NCBI GenBank assembly: GCA_023213395.1
Contig: CM041465.1
Span: 191,215,741-191,279,740 of the forward strand
Reading direction: 5' to 3'
DNA: 64,000 nt
From: Cycas panzhihuaensis
Taxonomy: Eukaryota; Cycadophyta
Below, one piece after another: positions 12,019 to 23,280 of the stretch. The notes beneath the pieces are model-generated. The model made no database searches and had not been told where the DNA came from. It worked only from the letters and a program-made list of their open reading frames with translations. Position numbers and translations under genes: made by a program. Each line of letters starts with the position of its first letter. Within the stretch, counting starts at the first letter, position 1.

Positions 12019-12974
12019 TTGAAGCTAGCAGATAACTTGGAAACTCAAAGCTTTCGTCGCTTAAGTTCCACCTTCTAACAAGACCAACAGTCCTGATCTT
12101 ACTAGAAGATCCAACAACTGAATGGAATGATGAGGGGTGGAGGACTAGGCTATAGAGTTGGTCCAACTTGATCTTATAGAGAAGATCCAAATGTTGACCA
12201 AGTTAAATCTAGGACAAGGCAGGTAGGGTTGATCTGCATGGACGTACCATGCTTTCCACAGGATTCACACCCCAATAACGCCATTTTCGAACCTCCTTTC
12301 CTCAAGCAACCTTAATTGTCGTGCACCGACTGCCGTTGGTCCCCTAGGGAATGCACCAAGCTTAAGGTTAATTTAGAGGCAAGGTTTGAACCTTTTTCGA
12401 GCCTCTCCAACAGATTTTAAATTCACTTTTAAACAAGTCTAAGTGAATCTTCTTACTTGGATTTTTATGCCTTTTGGCTTACAAAGTATGCTTTTTAAGA
12501 AGCAATGAAAGAATGAGCACAAAACAGATTTCAAGTGCTTTTTGATCCAAGTGAGGTGCTATGTATGCTTGAGTACAATGATAAAGTACTTGAAATGATG
12601 AAGTCGCATTTGATGAAGAGTCATCTGCTGTGTCTTTGCTTGAAATGAAATTTGAGTGGTATTGCTGATGAGGCCGAGTCAACTTGACTTTAATTTGTTG
12701 AGCGGGCAGGTCTTTGGGTTGTGCACTTGCCGGCAATTGGATTTCTTTGTCGACGGTACCGAAAAGTCTTGACTCAAAGATCGCTTGTTGAGCTAGCAGT
12801 GTCGGGCTCTTAAATGAGCAAGGATAAAGTGTGAGGACTGCTCAAGAAGGCATCGAAAAGCCTTGATTCAATATATCTTTGAAATGGCACCGATCGCTTA
12901 ATGCCGAGATGATGCTTAGCCGGGCGTGAAAGAGCATCTGGTTGTAGCCGACTTCAAAGACCGTGAGTTGGCGC

Positions 12975-13150
12975 TTGATGGCCGCCCACCGCTGATTTGA
13001 TCGGCTTGATGGCCGCCCACCGCCGATTTGACCGGCAGTTTGATGGTATCCCACACCGATTTGGATAGCGGTTTGATGGCCGCCCATCACCGATTTGGAC
13101 TGGCAGTTTGATGGCTGTCCACTGCTGATTTGGACTGGCAGTTTGATGGT
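12975..13150. repeat. Minisatellite of about 35-40 bp units in nested copia leader
   Basis: Five imperfect units with the core GATGGCCGCCCACC...CCGATTTGGAC.GGCAGTTT. It lies between the primer site and the protease, where gag should be. The open frame through it (12,842-13,285, minus) is just the repeat read through and shows no domain. Confidence 0.85.
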
Positions 13151-13369
13151 TGAAATGACAGGAGCTGCTGCTGACTGGGCTTGGCTCGAATCCTCTTCAG
13201 AAATGGTTGAACAGACCTTGCATGCAGGTCCAGAAATGCATGTAAATGGCTTCTTCAAGTGCGACAGAGGATAGTCCAAAGGCATGATTTCAAAAACAAA
13301 TGACAGAGATAATAAACTAACAGTGCTTAAACAAACTAAGTTCAGAGACCTTTCAGCTCTGATACCAAA

Positions 13370-13909
13370 TGTGAAAAATGGGCATTAGGCCACATTAGTC
13401 CCAAGATCATAAGTACAAGCACAATACTGCAAATGCATGAAAGCATGAAACATAAAGAACACAAAGTGAAATAGGAGCAAGATCAAGATACTGAAATGGG
13501 GTTGGAATTAGTCCAACCACCAAAGAATGCTTCAGCTTGATTAGCAAACTGACAAAATAACAATGAGCTCCTCCTCCTTAGATGAGCAACAATGAAGAGA
13601 GGCCTCTTTAAATAGAAGAAGATGAGAGGCCAAAGGCTATTGCATGATTGACAAGTGTCAATCATGCAATGCATGCTTGCATGTAGGACAAGTGTCCATT
13701 GGGAGCTCATGTGAGCAAAAGTGCAAGGGGGTCATTTGACCCTTAACTTACAACGTTATGTCACTAGACATAAAGTGGGTGTGTACTTTATCACTTAAGT
13801 GATAAAGTTACACCTAAAGTACAAAAGTGCAAAAGTGCACACATGATACAAGAAAAGAAAATACATTAGCTTAACATTATAAACATAAGGTAAACCATGA
13901 GGTTTAACA
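13370..13909 (-). repeat. Nested copia 5' LTR
   Basis: 540 bp. The primer site TTGGTATCAGAGC (minus strand) lies at about 13,356-13,369, right after the LTR end. Confidence 0.93.
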
Positions 13910-13914
13910 CTGGA

Positions 13915-14340
13915 CAGACTCCATTCCAGCTCGTCTATGGAACAGAAGCCATTCTTCCGACGGAATTTGAGATACCAAGTCTACGAATTGCTATGCAATG
14001 TCGATTAGACGACTTCCAATCCTTACGACATCGATTGGAAGAATTGGTGCGATTGGAAGAGAAACGACATATGGCGAAATGGTTGTAAAATGTAGAAAAG
14101 AGACAACAAAAGGCATGGCATAATCGACATTTACGTAAACCTCAATTCAAAGAAGGTAACCAAGTGTTGCTGTATGACAGCAAGTTCAAGATGCACCCCG
14201 ACAAACTCAAGATGCGGTGGTTGGGACCTTACATTGCAGAGAAAATCTTTGAGAACGGATCGGTGCAACTTCGGGAAATAGATGGACCGCTGCCACCAAC
14301 TCGAGTGAATGGTAACATATTGAAACCGTACATCGAATAG
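13915..14340 (+). pseudogene. Element A integrase C-terminal part
   Basis: Continues the integrase after the copia insertion: TPFQLVYGTEAILPTEFEIPS, then a TAA at 14,086-14,088, then KAWHNRHLRKPQFKEGNQVLLY and MRWLGPYIAEKIFENGSVQL, the GPY/F motif. It ends in KPYIE with a TAG and no chromodomain, consistent with Tat/Athila rather than chromovirus. C has the matching tail at 46,232-46,435. Confidence 0.88.
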
Positions 14341-14589
14341 ATTAGCTTACCAGCTGGATCAGCTAGTTGTACTATAAGCATGTTGCATGAAGTTGAGGCA
14401 AATCGAATTGCCTTGATACCGGAATGTGATCCAGCTCGGTATGGAAACAAAAATACAAAAAAATGAAAAAATAAGAAAAAACAATCGTAACTTATACTAT
14501 ATACATAAGCAATATGAAGAATCATTGAAAACAAGGATATTATGACTAAAAGAATCAAGGATAAGAAAGACTTCTGTCAAAAAACTCTG

Positions 14590-14960
14590 AATTTTGCATA
14601 CATACCGGCAAAATACACTATACGTACAAGGGAAAGTACGTTACCAGGTACGTACTGTGTAAAATACACCAGAAAAGAACGTTATCTGGTACGCACAGTG
14701 TAAAATCAGACAAAATACACTCTGCGTACCAGAAAAAAGTATGCTATCTGGTACGCACTATGTAAAACAGATTAAAATATAGTACGTATACTAGGGAAGT
14801 ACGCTACGGGGTATGCATAGTTAAAAACGGATAAATTAAACAGTTTATACTATGCATACCTGAAAAAGCATATCACCGAAGTACGCATAGAACAAAGAGG
14901 CAAATAAGACAAAAGTATATATTATGTACCTGCAAGCATTCCCGCACGGTATGCAACCAG
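14590..14960. repeat. GTAC-rich tandem repeats downstream of element A pol
   Basis: Degenerate units of about 60-70 bp with the pattern GTAAAATACAC...TACGTACCAG...AAGTACG..ATCTGGTACGCA. Thirteen GTAC tetramers were counted in 14,580-15,130. The same motif density occurs in the LTR, so the repeats may be LTR-derived or share its regulatory sequence. No coding capacity was seen. Confidence 0.8.
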
Positions 14961-15167
14961 AGATCGAGCACAATTAAAATGAATTCTCAACGACAAGCGG
15001 TAGAAACCTGACCTTGCGATCCAAGGAGACAGAAGGACGCAATTTGACCTCAGTTTAGCGAGTATAGAGTCCAGCAAACAGTAACCACACCAGAAAAGGT
15101 ACGCACGTAGGGTTCGTACCCATTCTCCAAGAAATTTCGGTTTTCTCTCTGGAATCCCATAGCCAGC

Positions 15168-16109
15168 ATGAGGACAGCAGGTTGTCAGGAGACTTTTATA
15201 CCCAGGTTGAAGAAGGACCTCAAAGCATTACCCCCTCCATTTCAGGCAAAAATTAGGCAAGCTGCTTAGGGAGAGTACATATATTGTAACCCTATGTACT
15301 ATGACCCAGAAATCATGGATAGTATCTTGACAGAATTGAAGAAGGATATGAGCAAGATTAAGCTAAATGCAGAAATAGTACATCTGATAACAGGACTTCC
15401 CAATGAAGGGGAAGTACCTGTAGCGACCAAACGCTCCGAAGTAGATCGTGAGCTATGGCTGAAAGGGTTCTGCCAAGAGCACACCCAACTGACTTCAGGT
15501 GGAATCCGTGTGGCAGATATCAAAGACATCCGATTACAGTGGATAGCCAAAGTTATTAATTCTAGGTTTTTGTCAAAAAGGAAATACACCTACATTCCAG
15601 GGGGAATGATGCCAATATTATTGAAGATTCGTGATGGAGAGAAGATGGATTGGTCCGAATTTCTGGCCGAAGACATAAGGCAGCAAATTCAGGAGATAAT
15701 GACTCATCCTCTTCGCCACCCTTCACTATTGCTACCTATCCTATTCTACCAGTGTCCAAATGTACAACTGGTGAAGACAACCACTTCTTCAAAGGAACCC
15801 CTAATTAAAAAATGGGTGATTGAGTTTCAAGATACAACAACAAATCCAGAAGTTAAAAGGAAAGTACAAAAGCATATGAGTAAAGTACTTAAATGGTTGC
15901 AGCAAACCCCTGGGACACCAATTCCTCACCGGGTTAAGCAAACCATACGAAAAAATAGTAAAAGAAAGAAGAATGATGAAGAATCAGTAGAGGCAGAGGA
16001 TGTGGAAGTTCCCTTAGAAGAATGGGAGGACTTTCCACCAGAAATGGAAACAGGGGAGACGTCAAGGCTACCCACGGCAGAGAATAAATCGATCGGGTTA
16101 TCTGACTAA
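15168..16109 (+). pseudogene. Element A post-pol ORF (env position), unknown function
   Basis: 314 codons from ATG 15,168 with one TAG at 15,267-15,269; the open block is 15,294-16,109. It is homologous to C's ORF at 45,000-45,692: shared features are a TGLP-x-EG motif, TS-(G)-GIR(V/I)A-I, an R..IA..I stretch and a (M/L)(D/N)W..F..E.I motif. The C-terminal third is basic then acidic (RKNSKRKKND..., VPLEEWEDFPPEME). There is no signal peptide, membrane segment or fusion-protein feature, so it is not a classical env. The architecture reminds me of the 'putative plant transposon protein' domain found near plant gypsy elements, but this is unverified. A 24-codon ORF follows at 16,112-16,183. Confidence 0.7.
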
Positions 16110-16249
16110 TTATGGACATGGAAGAAGGGTATAAGGCGAAAATAGCAGCCCTTCAGGAAAAAATTAAGGAAAAAATGCCATAATCGCCACACTGACCCAA
16201 ATCAATGAGGAAATTTTGACTACAAGACAAGTAGCGTGAGGCGACCTTG

Positions 16250-16267
16250 AGATGGGGTGGGGGAGGA
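16250..16267 (+). other. Element A polypurine tract
   Basis: GATGGGGTGGGGGAGGAA, the only strong purine run before the 3' LTR. It lies 68 bp upstream of the LTR instead of abutting it. Confidence 0.5.
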
Positions 16268-16335
16268 ATACCCCAAATTTTGAAAAATTTTGTTGAGCAA
16301 GGATGCTCAAACCCTTCATGTTGACCAGGGATAGA

Positions 16336-17171
16336 TGTTGGAGCATAATGTGACACGCTGGGCTATGGGCAACCAAAGAGGAGCCGACTTTCCTTGGACT
16401 GTGCAGGTACGGACCGTACGAACGTCCGTATACAACAAAAAATGGAGAATCCAGCATTCTAGGTACGTATGACAGGTGCGTACCTGGTAAGGTATGCAAC
16501 ACGGTCGCACCTCCAGGCGTAACGCATAGCGAGCAGGATCGATGCGCATGGAAAGACCGGGCGGAAGGGAGCACGAGTGACGTCAGACGTACGTACGGAT
16601 GTACGAACGAGTTAAGACAACGATTGAGGAATCTAACCAATGGTTAAGAAAAGGTACGCATGATGGAAAAGGTACAGTTATGACAGACAGTCATAACCCT
16701 TCAGCAAAAAGACACCAAGGAGCGTATTTATGTGACTTCCTCAGGGCCATTCGGTTAGGGTGAGAGCCAAGTATACCGGTACATATTGGTACGGAGACCA
16801 GTATGCATGGAAGCAGTCTGAAGTCGTGTATTTTGATGGGTACCTCTTGGGTACATATGTGACAGATTCATTGTATAAGGTTGGAATGCACAGGGAATGC
16901 ATTCCAGCACCTTGTGTAAAAGAAATATTGCTTAATGAAATAAGAAGTTACGTGGAAACTGTGTATTCTCTATGTTGCAAGGACTAAATGTAGAATATGT
17001 GCTAATTTCTGTACTGCTGTGTGCTATTGTGATATAAGTATGTGGAAACATTAATAATCTATGGAATATATGTGGATAATGATGTTGATTGTGTCCTAAG
17101 CTAGACTATAACCCGTGTAACCTTGACAAGTGTACCTTTCCCATAAGTACAGTGGGAAATCTAAGTCAACA
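16336..17171 (+). repeat. Element A 3' LTR
   Basis: 836 bp, TGTTGGAGCATAATG...TCAACA, exactly the length of the 5' copy, followed by the duplication CTTAC. Confidence 0.93.
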
Positions 17172-17176
17172 CTTAC

Positions 17177-17760
17177 CTTCTAAAAGCTTCATGTAAATCT
17201 TCTTAGTGGTGTTTCTTCCCCACTATTCCCTTTCCCGAATAAGGGATTATGGATAGGTGGCTTCAACTGTATTACCCATGGTACTCCTGGTATTTTTGCC
17301 GCCACAAGAGTTGTTATTAAATGCGATTGATCCTCACTTCCCTCTAGTGGATCTTCAAATAGTTGTCTAATCAATCGATTTTCCCAATGTGCCTGGGGAC
17401 CTTTCTCCGCCCTTTCTTTGTTGCCACTTAGGTCCTTCAAAGGAGAGTCCAAACTTAATTCTGTCTCAGGGTTGTTTTCCTCCTCAATATTCTTTCCTTT
17501 GTGGTATTTTTCTAGAGCAAGTGTGATTGTCATAGGCTCCCCTTGGCCTCTGTTTTCTATCTCCCGTGGTGTCTGGGTGCCACTTGCCTCAGATTCTTCC
17601 AATGATTCATCTTGTTCCTTTTTTTGTCTATACTTAATCTCTTTGCCCTCCTTAACCTTTTCTCCTTGGACCATCTCAAGGCTCTCTGCCTGTTGGATTC
17701 CATTATCCCCTGAGGTTTCTTCTGTGACTCCTCCGCCTTCAAAGGCCGTTTAGGTGGCAC
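17177..17760 (-). pseudogene. Gypsy element B gag, N-terminal part
   Basis: Starts MPPKRPLKAEESQKK at 17,760, like gag of A. A frame change near 17,600-17,670 leads into an acidic, low-complexity region with SLEESEASGTQTPRE and AHWENRLIRQLFEDP, both matched in A. It stops where element A is inserted; the remaining gag continues below 1,008. Confidence 0.85.
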
Positions 17761-17891
17761 TGGAAGGTCCCCGTGGTTGTCTAAACTTAGTTCAAGACTG
17801 CCATCATGGTGACAGCCAAGGTGACTTGCCCTTTATACATAGAGTTCTGGCTTTTCTTCCCTCTACTAGTGGACTTAGGCAACGAAACCAA

Positions 17892-18580
17892 TGTTGACTT
17901 AGAATATGCTTCCCACTGCAAGATCTTCACTTGTCAAGATTTTCCACTATAGTCTAAGGTGTGTGCGTATGGTCAACATACATATCTTTCATTCATTATG
18001 CCACATAAGTCCATAAATATGCTCATACATATAGAATCACCATGTATTCCACATTAAGTACACATGATATCCACGTAATTCTGTAATATTATTAGAAAAT
18101 AGTCAATACTTACATCATATTATGTCTGTACATGGTTGACTGATCATCCTTACCAGGTCAGATCCCAAAGAGATCACTTACTTGGCTCTCACATCCATTC
18201 CCATGCATGGATGTGTTTAAATACCCTTTACGTCCCTATTGCAGAGTGGTTGCGACTAACAATCACAACCGTCTGTTTTCCCTAACAGATGTCTCTTCAT
18301 TGTTAATCCATTCTTGTTATCTCCTTAATGCGTCTGTTAATTCATGCGGCTGGGTACATGTATCTTTCCTTGTTCCATCTATCCTGCATCCATTCACAAT
18401 ATTTTCTAACTATGCAGCATATGTTCGTTCTTTGTTCGGTTTGTTCCTGATGTACAACGCCTGTTCCTTTGACGGAATAGTCATGCTTTCTATGTATTTT
18501 CTGTCTGTTCTTCTTCCTGAATGGTTGTCGAATGGTTGCCCTACAAAATATCCACTGTTTCATCTAGATTTTATCATACA
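17892..18580 (-). repeat. Element B 5' LTR with primer site
   Basis: The inner end is clear: on the minus strand ...GTCAACA is followed by the primer site TGGTTTCGTTGCC (17,878-17,890) and a leader matching that of A. The outer end is less certain; TGTATGATAAAATC at 18,580 is the best TG start. Sequence is only distantly similar to A's LTR, most clearly near the inner end (CTTGTCAAG, ACTATAGTCTAAG). Confidence 0.65.
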
Positions 18581-18599
18581 TCCCCCCTAAAGGATGCAC

Positions 18600-18890
18600 A
18601 GGAGTCAAATCTAACTGCAACAATGTGATGGATGATAATGCTGTGAAAATGTTGTGATTGTTGTTATATTGTGGGCTTATGTGGCATGTATGCATGTAGA
18701 TGACCCATATGTTGACAACAAGCTCTAATTACACTACCATAAGTGAACTTTGACATGTGTACTTTCTATGGGGCAAAAGGGGAAGTCACCTTCATTGTCG
18801 ACATGATGGCAAGTTGTAACTAAACCTTTACAGCCGAGGTACCTTCCAATGCCACTGAAACGACTTTTGAAGTCACATGATCCACCTAAA
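18600..18890 (+). pseudogene. Inverted fragment of gypsy LTR end and leader
   Basis: The segment 18,780-18,880 (GACATGATGGCAAG, TAACTAAACC, GGTACCTTCCAATGCCACTG) matches the gag leader and first codons of A and B but runs on the plus strand, head-to-head with B's LTR. The primer site is missing. It is a relic of a third copy. Confidence 0.65.
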
Positions 18891-19503
18891 AATATTAAAT
18901 TAATGTTCATATGAGGACAAAATAGGGTACATGAGCCACTAGGAGTTACAAAGTCCTAAATGGATGTGTGACACATGTCAAGGTTGTTATAGATTCGTTT
19001 GTTGATTGTCATCGATCCAGCTTGTACATATAGTTGTATAGTATTATGTATTAATCAATTCAAGGTGTATGGGTTCTTAATGAAAGCCAATTTTATTGAT
19101 GGTAGACCAATACTACTAGAAAACTTATGTTTTTATGTGTCAATTTGGTTCCATTTTTTAATCTAAACTTACATATAATATCAGAGCTGAGTTTAATTGC
19201 AAGTTGTAGATCAATTTTGCAGCCAATGATGTGTGAAATCAAGCATAGCTTTGTGTTATCGTCAGTTTGTAGATCAATAAGTTCAAAATATTTCTATCAG
19301 TTTTGCTATGGACTTTATTTATTAGACTGTGAGGTTTAAGTGTAATCGAAAAAATTTAAAAAAAAAAAAAAAAAAGCAAGGGGATACTCATGTAAGTGAT
19401 TTGTTTTATTATACGAGAGTTGGTTTCCCACTGACGGCCACCTTATGTGAAGGCATATACATTATTGGGAGAGAGTTTGGGGATTGAAACCCTAGCAGTG
19501 GAT
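18891..19503. other. No gene seen; AT-rich with a poly(A) run
   Basis: Contains an A-run at about 19,358-19,375 that could be the tail of a degenerate retroposon, but no duplication or coding part was found. 19,440-19,503 is the left flank of element E; the right flank continues at 28,962. Confidence 0.5.
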
Positions 19504-19508
19504 TGTGT

Positions 19509-19700
19509 TGTTAAGAGGTAATGTTTTATCATGATGTAATTAAAACACATAATCATGACATGTGTCATAATATCTAAGGTTGGTTATATACCAAGAAAAT
19601 AACCGTTACCAACCATATCATGTACTTAAGGAAATCATTCTCTCAATAATATCGTTGAGTTTTCTCATCAGCCTTTTTGTCTCCTAAATTCAAATCAACA
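19509..19700 (+). repeat. Element E 5' LTR
   Basis: 192 bp, paired with 28,770-28,961. The primer site TGGTATCAGAGC starts at 19,701, complementary to initiator tRNA-Met. Confidence 0.95.
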
Positions 19701-20351
19701 TGGTATCAGAGCAGGCTCAGCTCTAACTGCTCATTTGGAAGAAGAAGTCTTTATTCCTGAAGACTAGTCAAGGGTTCAAGAGGGAGACAAAATCAAGCAC
19801 TCCAACACTGAAGGAGGTCATTAAAATCTAGGTGTACGGAACTGTACGGAGGCCATTTTTTTGAAGTTGTCAGATCAAGACAAAACTTGGTGGAAAGGTA
19901 GATCGGAGGACGCTTAACATTTCTTCCTTCTACGTCGAAGGCGTCCGAGGTAGTTTTGGGGGTCAAACAGACCACAAACCAATCCGCGTAGGATTGAAGC
20001 CCAAAGAAGACAGATCTCTTCGAATCTTAGTGAAGACCAAGAAACTTCGATCCTAAATCCTCTGAATAAGTGATACTAATCATTTGGAACCATTTTCATG
20101 CAATATCATTAAGTATTTTGCTCAAAATCTGCAAAAACGTTTTGATGCCCTCACCGCTCGTGTTCCTTTTCGAGGCCTTTTTTTATTGTTTGAAAGGGAA
20201 TTTTGAAAAACTGATCCTGGATCCAGATTGGTGGCGAAAAGACCTCTCTTTCGAGGTACACTTTGTTTCAGCCCGTACACCTAGGGTTTTGTATGGAAAT
20301 CCGTACAAATGTACAGTCAGCCCAGTCCTACTCCTTCATTGCTCAATAATA

Positions 20352-21653
20352 ATGGATGCTCCTCTGTTTGGCCTTTCTGAACAAGACAAACTTACTGAAA
20401 TTAATTATCATATTTGGAAGATAAAGGTTGAAACCCTGCTTGGGGCCCGTAATGCCTAGAATATTGCCCTTGGTGTTGAAACTAAACCTGATGATGCCAG
20501 TGCTGCCCTACTTAGATGCTTGGAGAGAGACAATGCAGGTGTCATCATCCTTAAACTGTCAGTATCTGACTCCTTGTTGGTTTATGTGGAAAAATTAACT
20601 TCCTCATCAAGAATTTGGAAATGCATTGAAAACTTGTTTGGTCAAAAAAACAAGGCCCGAATATTTACCATGAAAGAAGAATTGTATAAGTTGCACATGA
20701 AAGAACATGAAATAGTGACTGAATTCATACATAAAGTCACTTCACTCAAAAATGGACTTCTAAGTGCAGGAAAAGTTTTGTCTGAATCTGAACTTGTTCA
20801 GATGGTAGCAAGCAAAGTGCCCAAAACCTTTGATGTGACCATTAACACCATTACGAACAATAATCAGATTGATGCAATGACTCTTGACGAGTTGACTGGA
20901 ATTCTGCTTAGACAAGAACAAAGGAATAGGTGATATGAGGACTCAACAGAGCTTGAAGATGTGTTTGCTTCCAGATTAAATATGGGACCACAAGGACGAA
21001 GTCAGACACGTGGAACAGGGCGAACTCTAGAATTTAGAAGCGTTGCTCGTGGTCGACATGTGGATAATAGAGGACACGGACGAAGTCGTGATTCAAAGAT
21101 ATGTTTTAACTGTGGTAGATCTAGACACTTCGCCAGTACTTGCAGAGCATTTGATGTGTGTTATCTTTGTGGGCAGACCGGACACTATCCCTATCAATGT
21201 CCTCAACGAAGAATTGACATTTTGAGAGGGAAACGGCCAATAGGTAACTACAGCAAAGAACAAACAGAAGAAGATGAAGAAGAGATAGTGTTCGTAGTTG
21301 CCCTGTCATCAGAATTAAAAGAGACTAACACCTGGTTTATCGACTCTGGAGCTTCACAACACATGACAAAAAGTCAAGACTGGTTTGAATACTTGAAACC
21401 CTGTGACATTAATAAGTCAGTGGAGTTGGGTGATAAATATCCTCTAGAAATTAAGGGAGTAGGTACCATTTCTATTAATGTACAGGGTAATATAAGAAAA
21501 ATTGGAAATGTTCAGTTGGTCCTTGACCTCAAAATTAATCTCCTGTCTGTCTCACAACTTAGCAAAAAGGGGCTAAGAACTGTGTTTGATGAAGATGGTC
21601 TATGTCTGATACTGGACATGAAAAATAATGGGAACAATTGCCAATGGCATTAG
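20352..21653 (+). pseudogene. Element E gag and protease
   Basis: One frame from MDAPLFGLSEQDKL with stops at 20,457-20,459 and 20,931-20,933. The gag (UBN2-like) part shows IWKCIENLFGQKNKARIF and LSESELVQMVASKVPK. Two zinc knuckles follow (CFNCGRSRHFASTC, CYLCGQTGHYPYQC), then the protease NTWFIDSGASQHMT and LINLLSVSQLSKKGL-like ending. Two adjacent CCHC knuckles occur in only some copia lineages. The 3' end stops at 21,653 and integrase is in another frame. Confidence 0.9.
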
Positions 21654-22620
21654 GAGTAATGATCTGTACAAATTGGTCTCAGATCTTGTAATACCTGGTC
21701 CAAATTCAAAAGTTTGTACTGCTGTGAATCTTGATAATAAAATGTGGCATTTGAAGTACGGACATCTCCCAATTGAAACATTAAAGAAAATTAAAAAAAT
21801 CTGAGATGGTGCCTGGATTGCCTAATATTTCTTCAGAAAATTTTGTATGTAAAGGATGTCAATTTGGAAAAAATCACAGACTACATTTCAAAGAAAGCAA
21901 GTGGAGATCACTAAATAAATTAGCGCTGGTTCATACAGAGCTTTGTGGACCGCTTACACCACTTTCAATAAATGGTTGTAGATATTTCATAACTTTTCTT
22001 GATGATTTCACTCGAAAAGTCTGGGTATACTTTCTTCACAACAAAACAGAGGTCTTTGAAATCTTCAAAGAGTTCAAAGCAGAAGTCGAACTTGAACTAG
22101 ATTTTAAAATAAAATGCATAAGGTCAGATGGAGGAGGAGAATATATCTCCAGTGAGTTCCTAAAATATTGCAAAAAGAATAGAATTCAGAGACAGGTCAC
22201 CACACCATACACTCCATAATCAAATGGAGTTGTTGAAAGGAAAAATAGAACCATGATGGAAATGGCTCGCAGCATGGTATATGAAAAACAGGTTGCAAAG
22301 TCATATTGGGCAAAAGCCGTGAACACAACATGCTATCTTGTAAATAGAAGTCTGACTAGAGCACTGAAAAACATCACTTCAGAGGAAGTATGGACAGGTA
22401 AGAAACCTGATATCAGTTCTCTCAAAATGTTTGGCAGTCGAGCTTATGTATATATACCAAACAAAAAAAGGGTAAAAATTGATGCAAAAAGTATATAATG
22501 CTTTATGATAGGATATAGCAAAAATTCAAAGGCCTATAAATGCATTGATCCAAAAACAAACAAAATATATGTTAGTAGAGATGTAGTGTTTGATGAAGAA
22601 ATTTCAAACTTACAATTATA
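21654..22620 (+). pseudogene. Element E integrase
   Basis: The pre-integrase region (MWHLKYGHLPIETLKKI, CKGCQFGKNHRLHF) leads into the core. The first catalytic Asp is replaced by Glu (LVHTELCGPL, where copia has HTD). The second is RSDGGGEY and the Glu is in NGVVERKNRT. A TAA at 22,217-22,219 falls just before that motif. The domain continues to KMFGSRAYVYIPNKKR and GYSKNSKAYKC with another stop between. Confidence 0.9.
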
Positions 22621-22705
22621 AATCAAATTACTCCAAGAAGAAACAAGGAACTCCAGTAAAGAAAACATCACAAAAGAAGCTTCAGACATCACTACTGAAG
22701 AAATT

Positions 22706-23280
22706 TTGCCTAGCTCATCCTGCGAAGATTCCAGTGAAGAAGGACACACAACACAGGAAGCAGGATCTCACTTGGAAGTAAGGGGTAACTCAAGAAATGA
22801 AAAGAAACTGCCTAAATGGTTCATTAAGACCATTGAAGAAGGGGGAAGCATACTGGATTATAAAACAACAAGACAAAGACCAAAAGCCCTACTTAGTAGG
22901 ATTGAGCCTCAATCCTTCCAAGAAGCTCAGGATCAATCACAGTGGAAAGTAGCAATGGATGCTTAAATGAATTCAATTGACAAAAATCAGACTTGAGAAC
23001 TGGTGGAACTTCCTCCAGATAAACCTATAGTCAATTGCAGGTGGGTTTATAAGATCAAAGAAGGGGCAAATGGAAAGATTGAAAAATACAAACCTCGACT
23101 TGTGGCCAAAGGATATACTCAAACGACAAGAATTGATTTTGATGAATCCTTCTCACCTGTGGCCAAGTTGAATACAGTCAAAACTAACTTTTGCAGCTTT
23201 GTACAATTTAAAAATTTTCCAACTTGACATAAAGAGTGCATTCTTAAATGGTGCTCTTGAAGAGGATGTATACATGGCAC
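22706..23280 (+). pseudogene. Element E reverse transcriptase, 5' part
   Basis: Reads PQSFQEAQDQSQWKVAMDA, then stop, then ELPPDKPIVNCRWVYKIKEG, KYKPRLVAKGYTQ and FDESFSPVAKLNTVK. A 5-bp deletion near 23,187 (relative to the copy at 27,511) shifts the frame. The block ends at GGCAC, position 23,280, where the F LTR begins. Confidence 0.9.
23178..23280 (+). repeat. RT segment duplicated on both sides of F (left copy)
   Basis: 103 bp matching 27,511-27,618 (108 bp) with a 5-bp gap and a few substitutions. The left copy ends exactly at F's 5' LTR and the right copy begins exactly after F's 3' LTR. It is far longer than any integrase target duplication. Confidence 0.92.

Larger units (their letters stand above)
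8261..13909 (-). mobile_element. Ty1/copia element nested in A
   Basis: 5,649 bp. LTRs of 542 bp (8,261-8,802) and 540 bp (13,370-13,909) are nearly identical. Exact target duplications CTGGA lie at 8,256-8,260 and 13,910-13,914. The primer site next to the high LTR reads TTGGTATCAGAGC on the minus strand (initiator tRNA-Met). Protease, integrase, RT and RNase H are recognisable with some frame breaks. The gag zinc knuckle was not found: 12,020-13,369 holds leader-like sequence and a minisatellite instead, so gag is largely missing or replaced. The LTRs suggest it is the youngest insertion in this nest. Confidence 0.93.
1013..17171 (+). mobile_element. Element A: Ty3/gypsy LTR retrotransposon (Tat/Athila-like)
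   Basis: A complete but decayed element, 16,159 bp including a 5,649-bp copia insertion and so about 10.5 kb originally. Both LTRs are 836 bp (TGTTGG...TCAACA; the 5' copy ends in G). Target duplications CTTAC are exact at 1,008-1,012 and 17,172-17,176. Order: LTR, primer site, gag, protease, gag-like spacer, RT, RNase H, integrase without chromodomain, tandem repeats, post-pol ORF, LTR. The lack of a chromodomain and the RT, RNase H and primer-site style suggest the Tat/Athila clade. Several stops and frameshifts make it non-functional. It sits inside gag of B, a member of the same lineage. Confidence 0.93.

Noticed and set aside
15168-16109. Post-pol ORF as a retroviral-type envelope
   Set aside because: No signal peptide, transmembrane helix, cleavage site or Cys pattern; only its position resembles env.
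18571-18600. Purine tract next to B's LTR outer end, suggesting a tandem element sharing an LTR
   Set aside because: The sequence beyond it matches the 5' leader of a relative in opposite orientation, not a 3' internal region, so the tract is probably coincidental.
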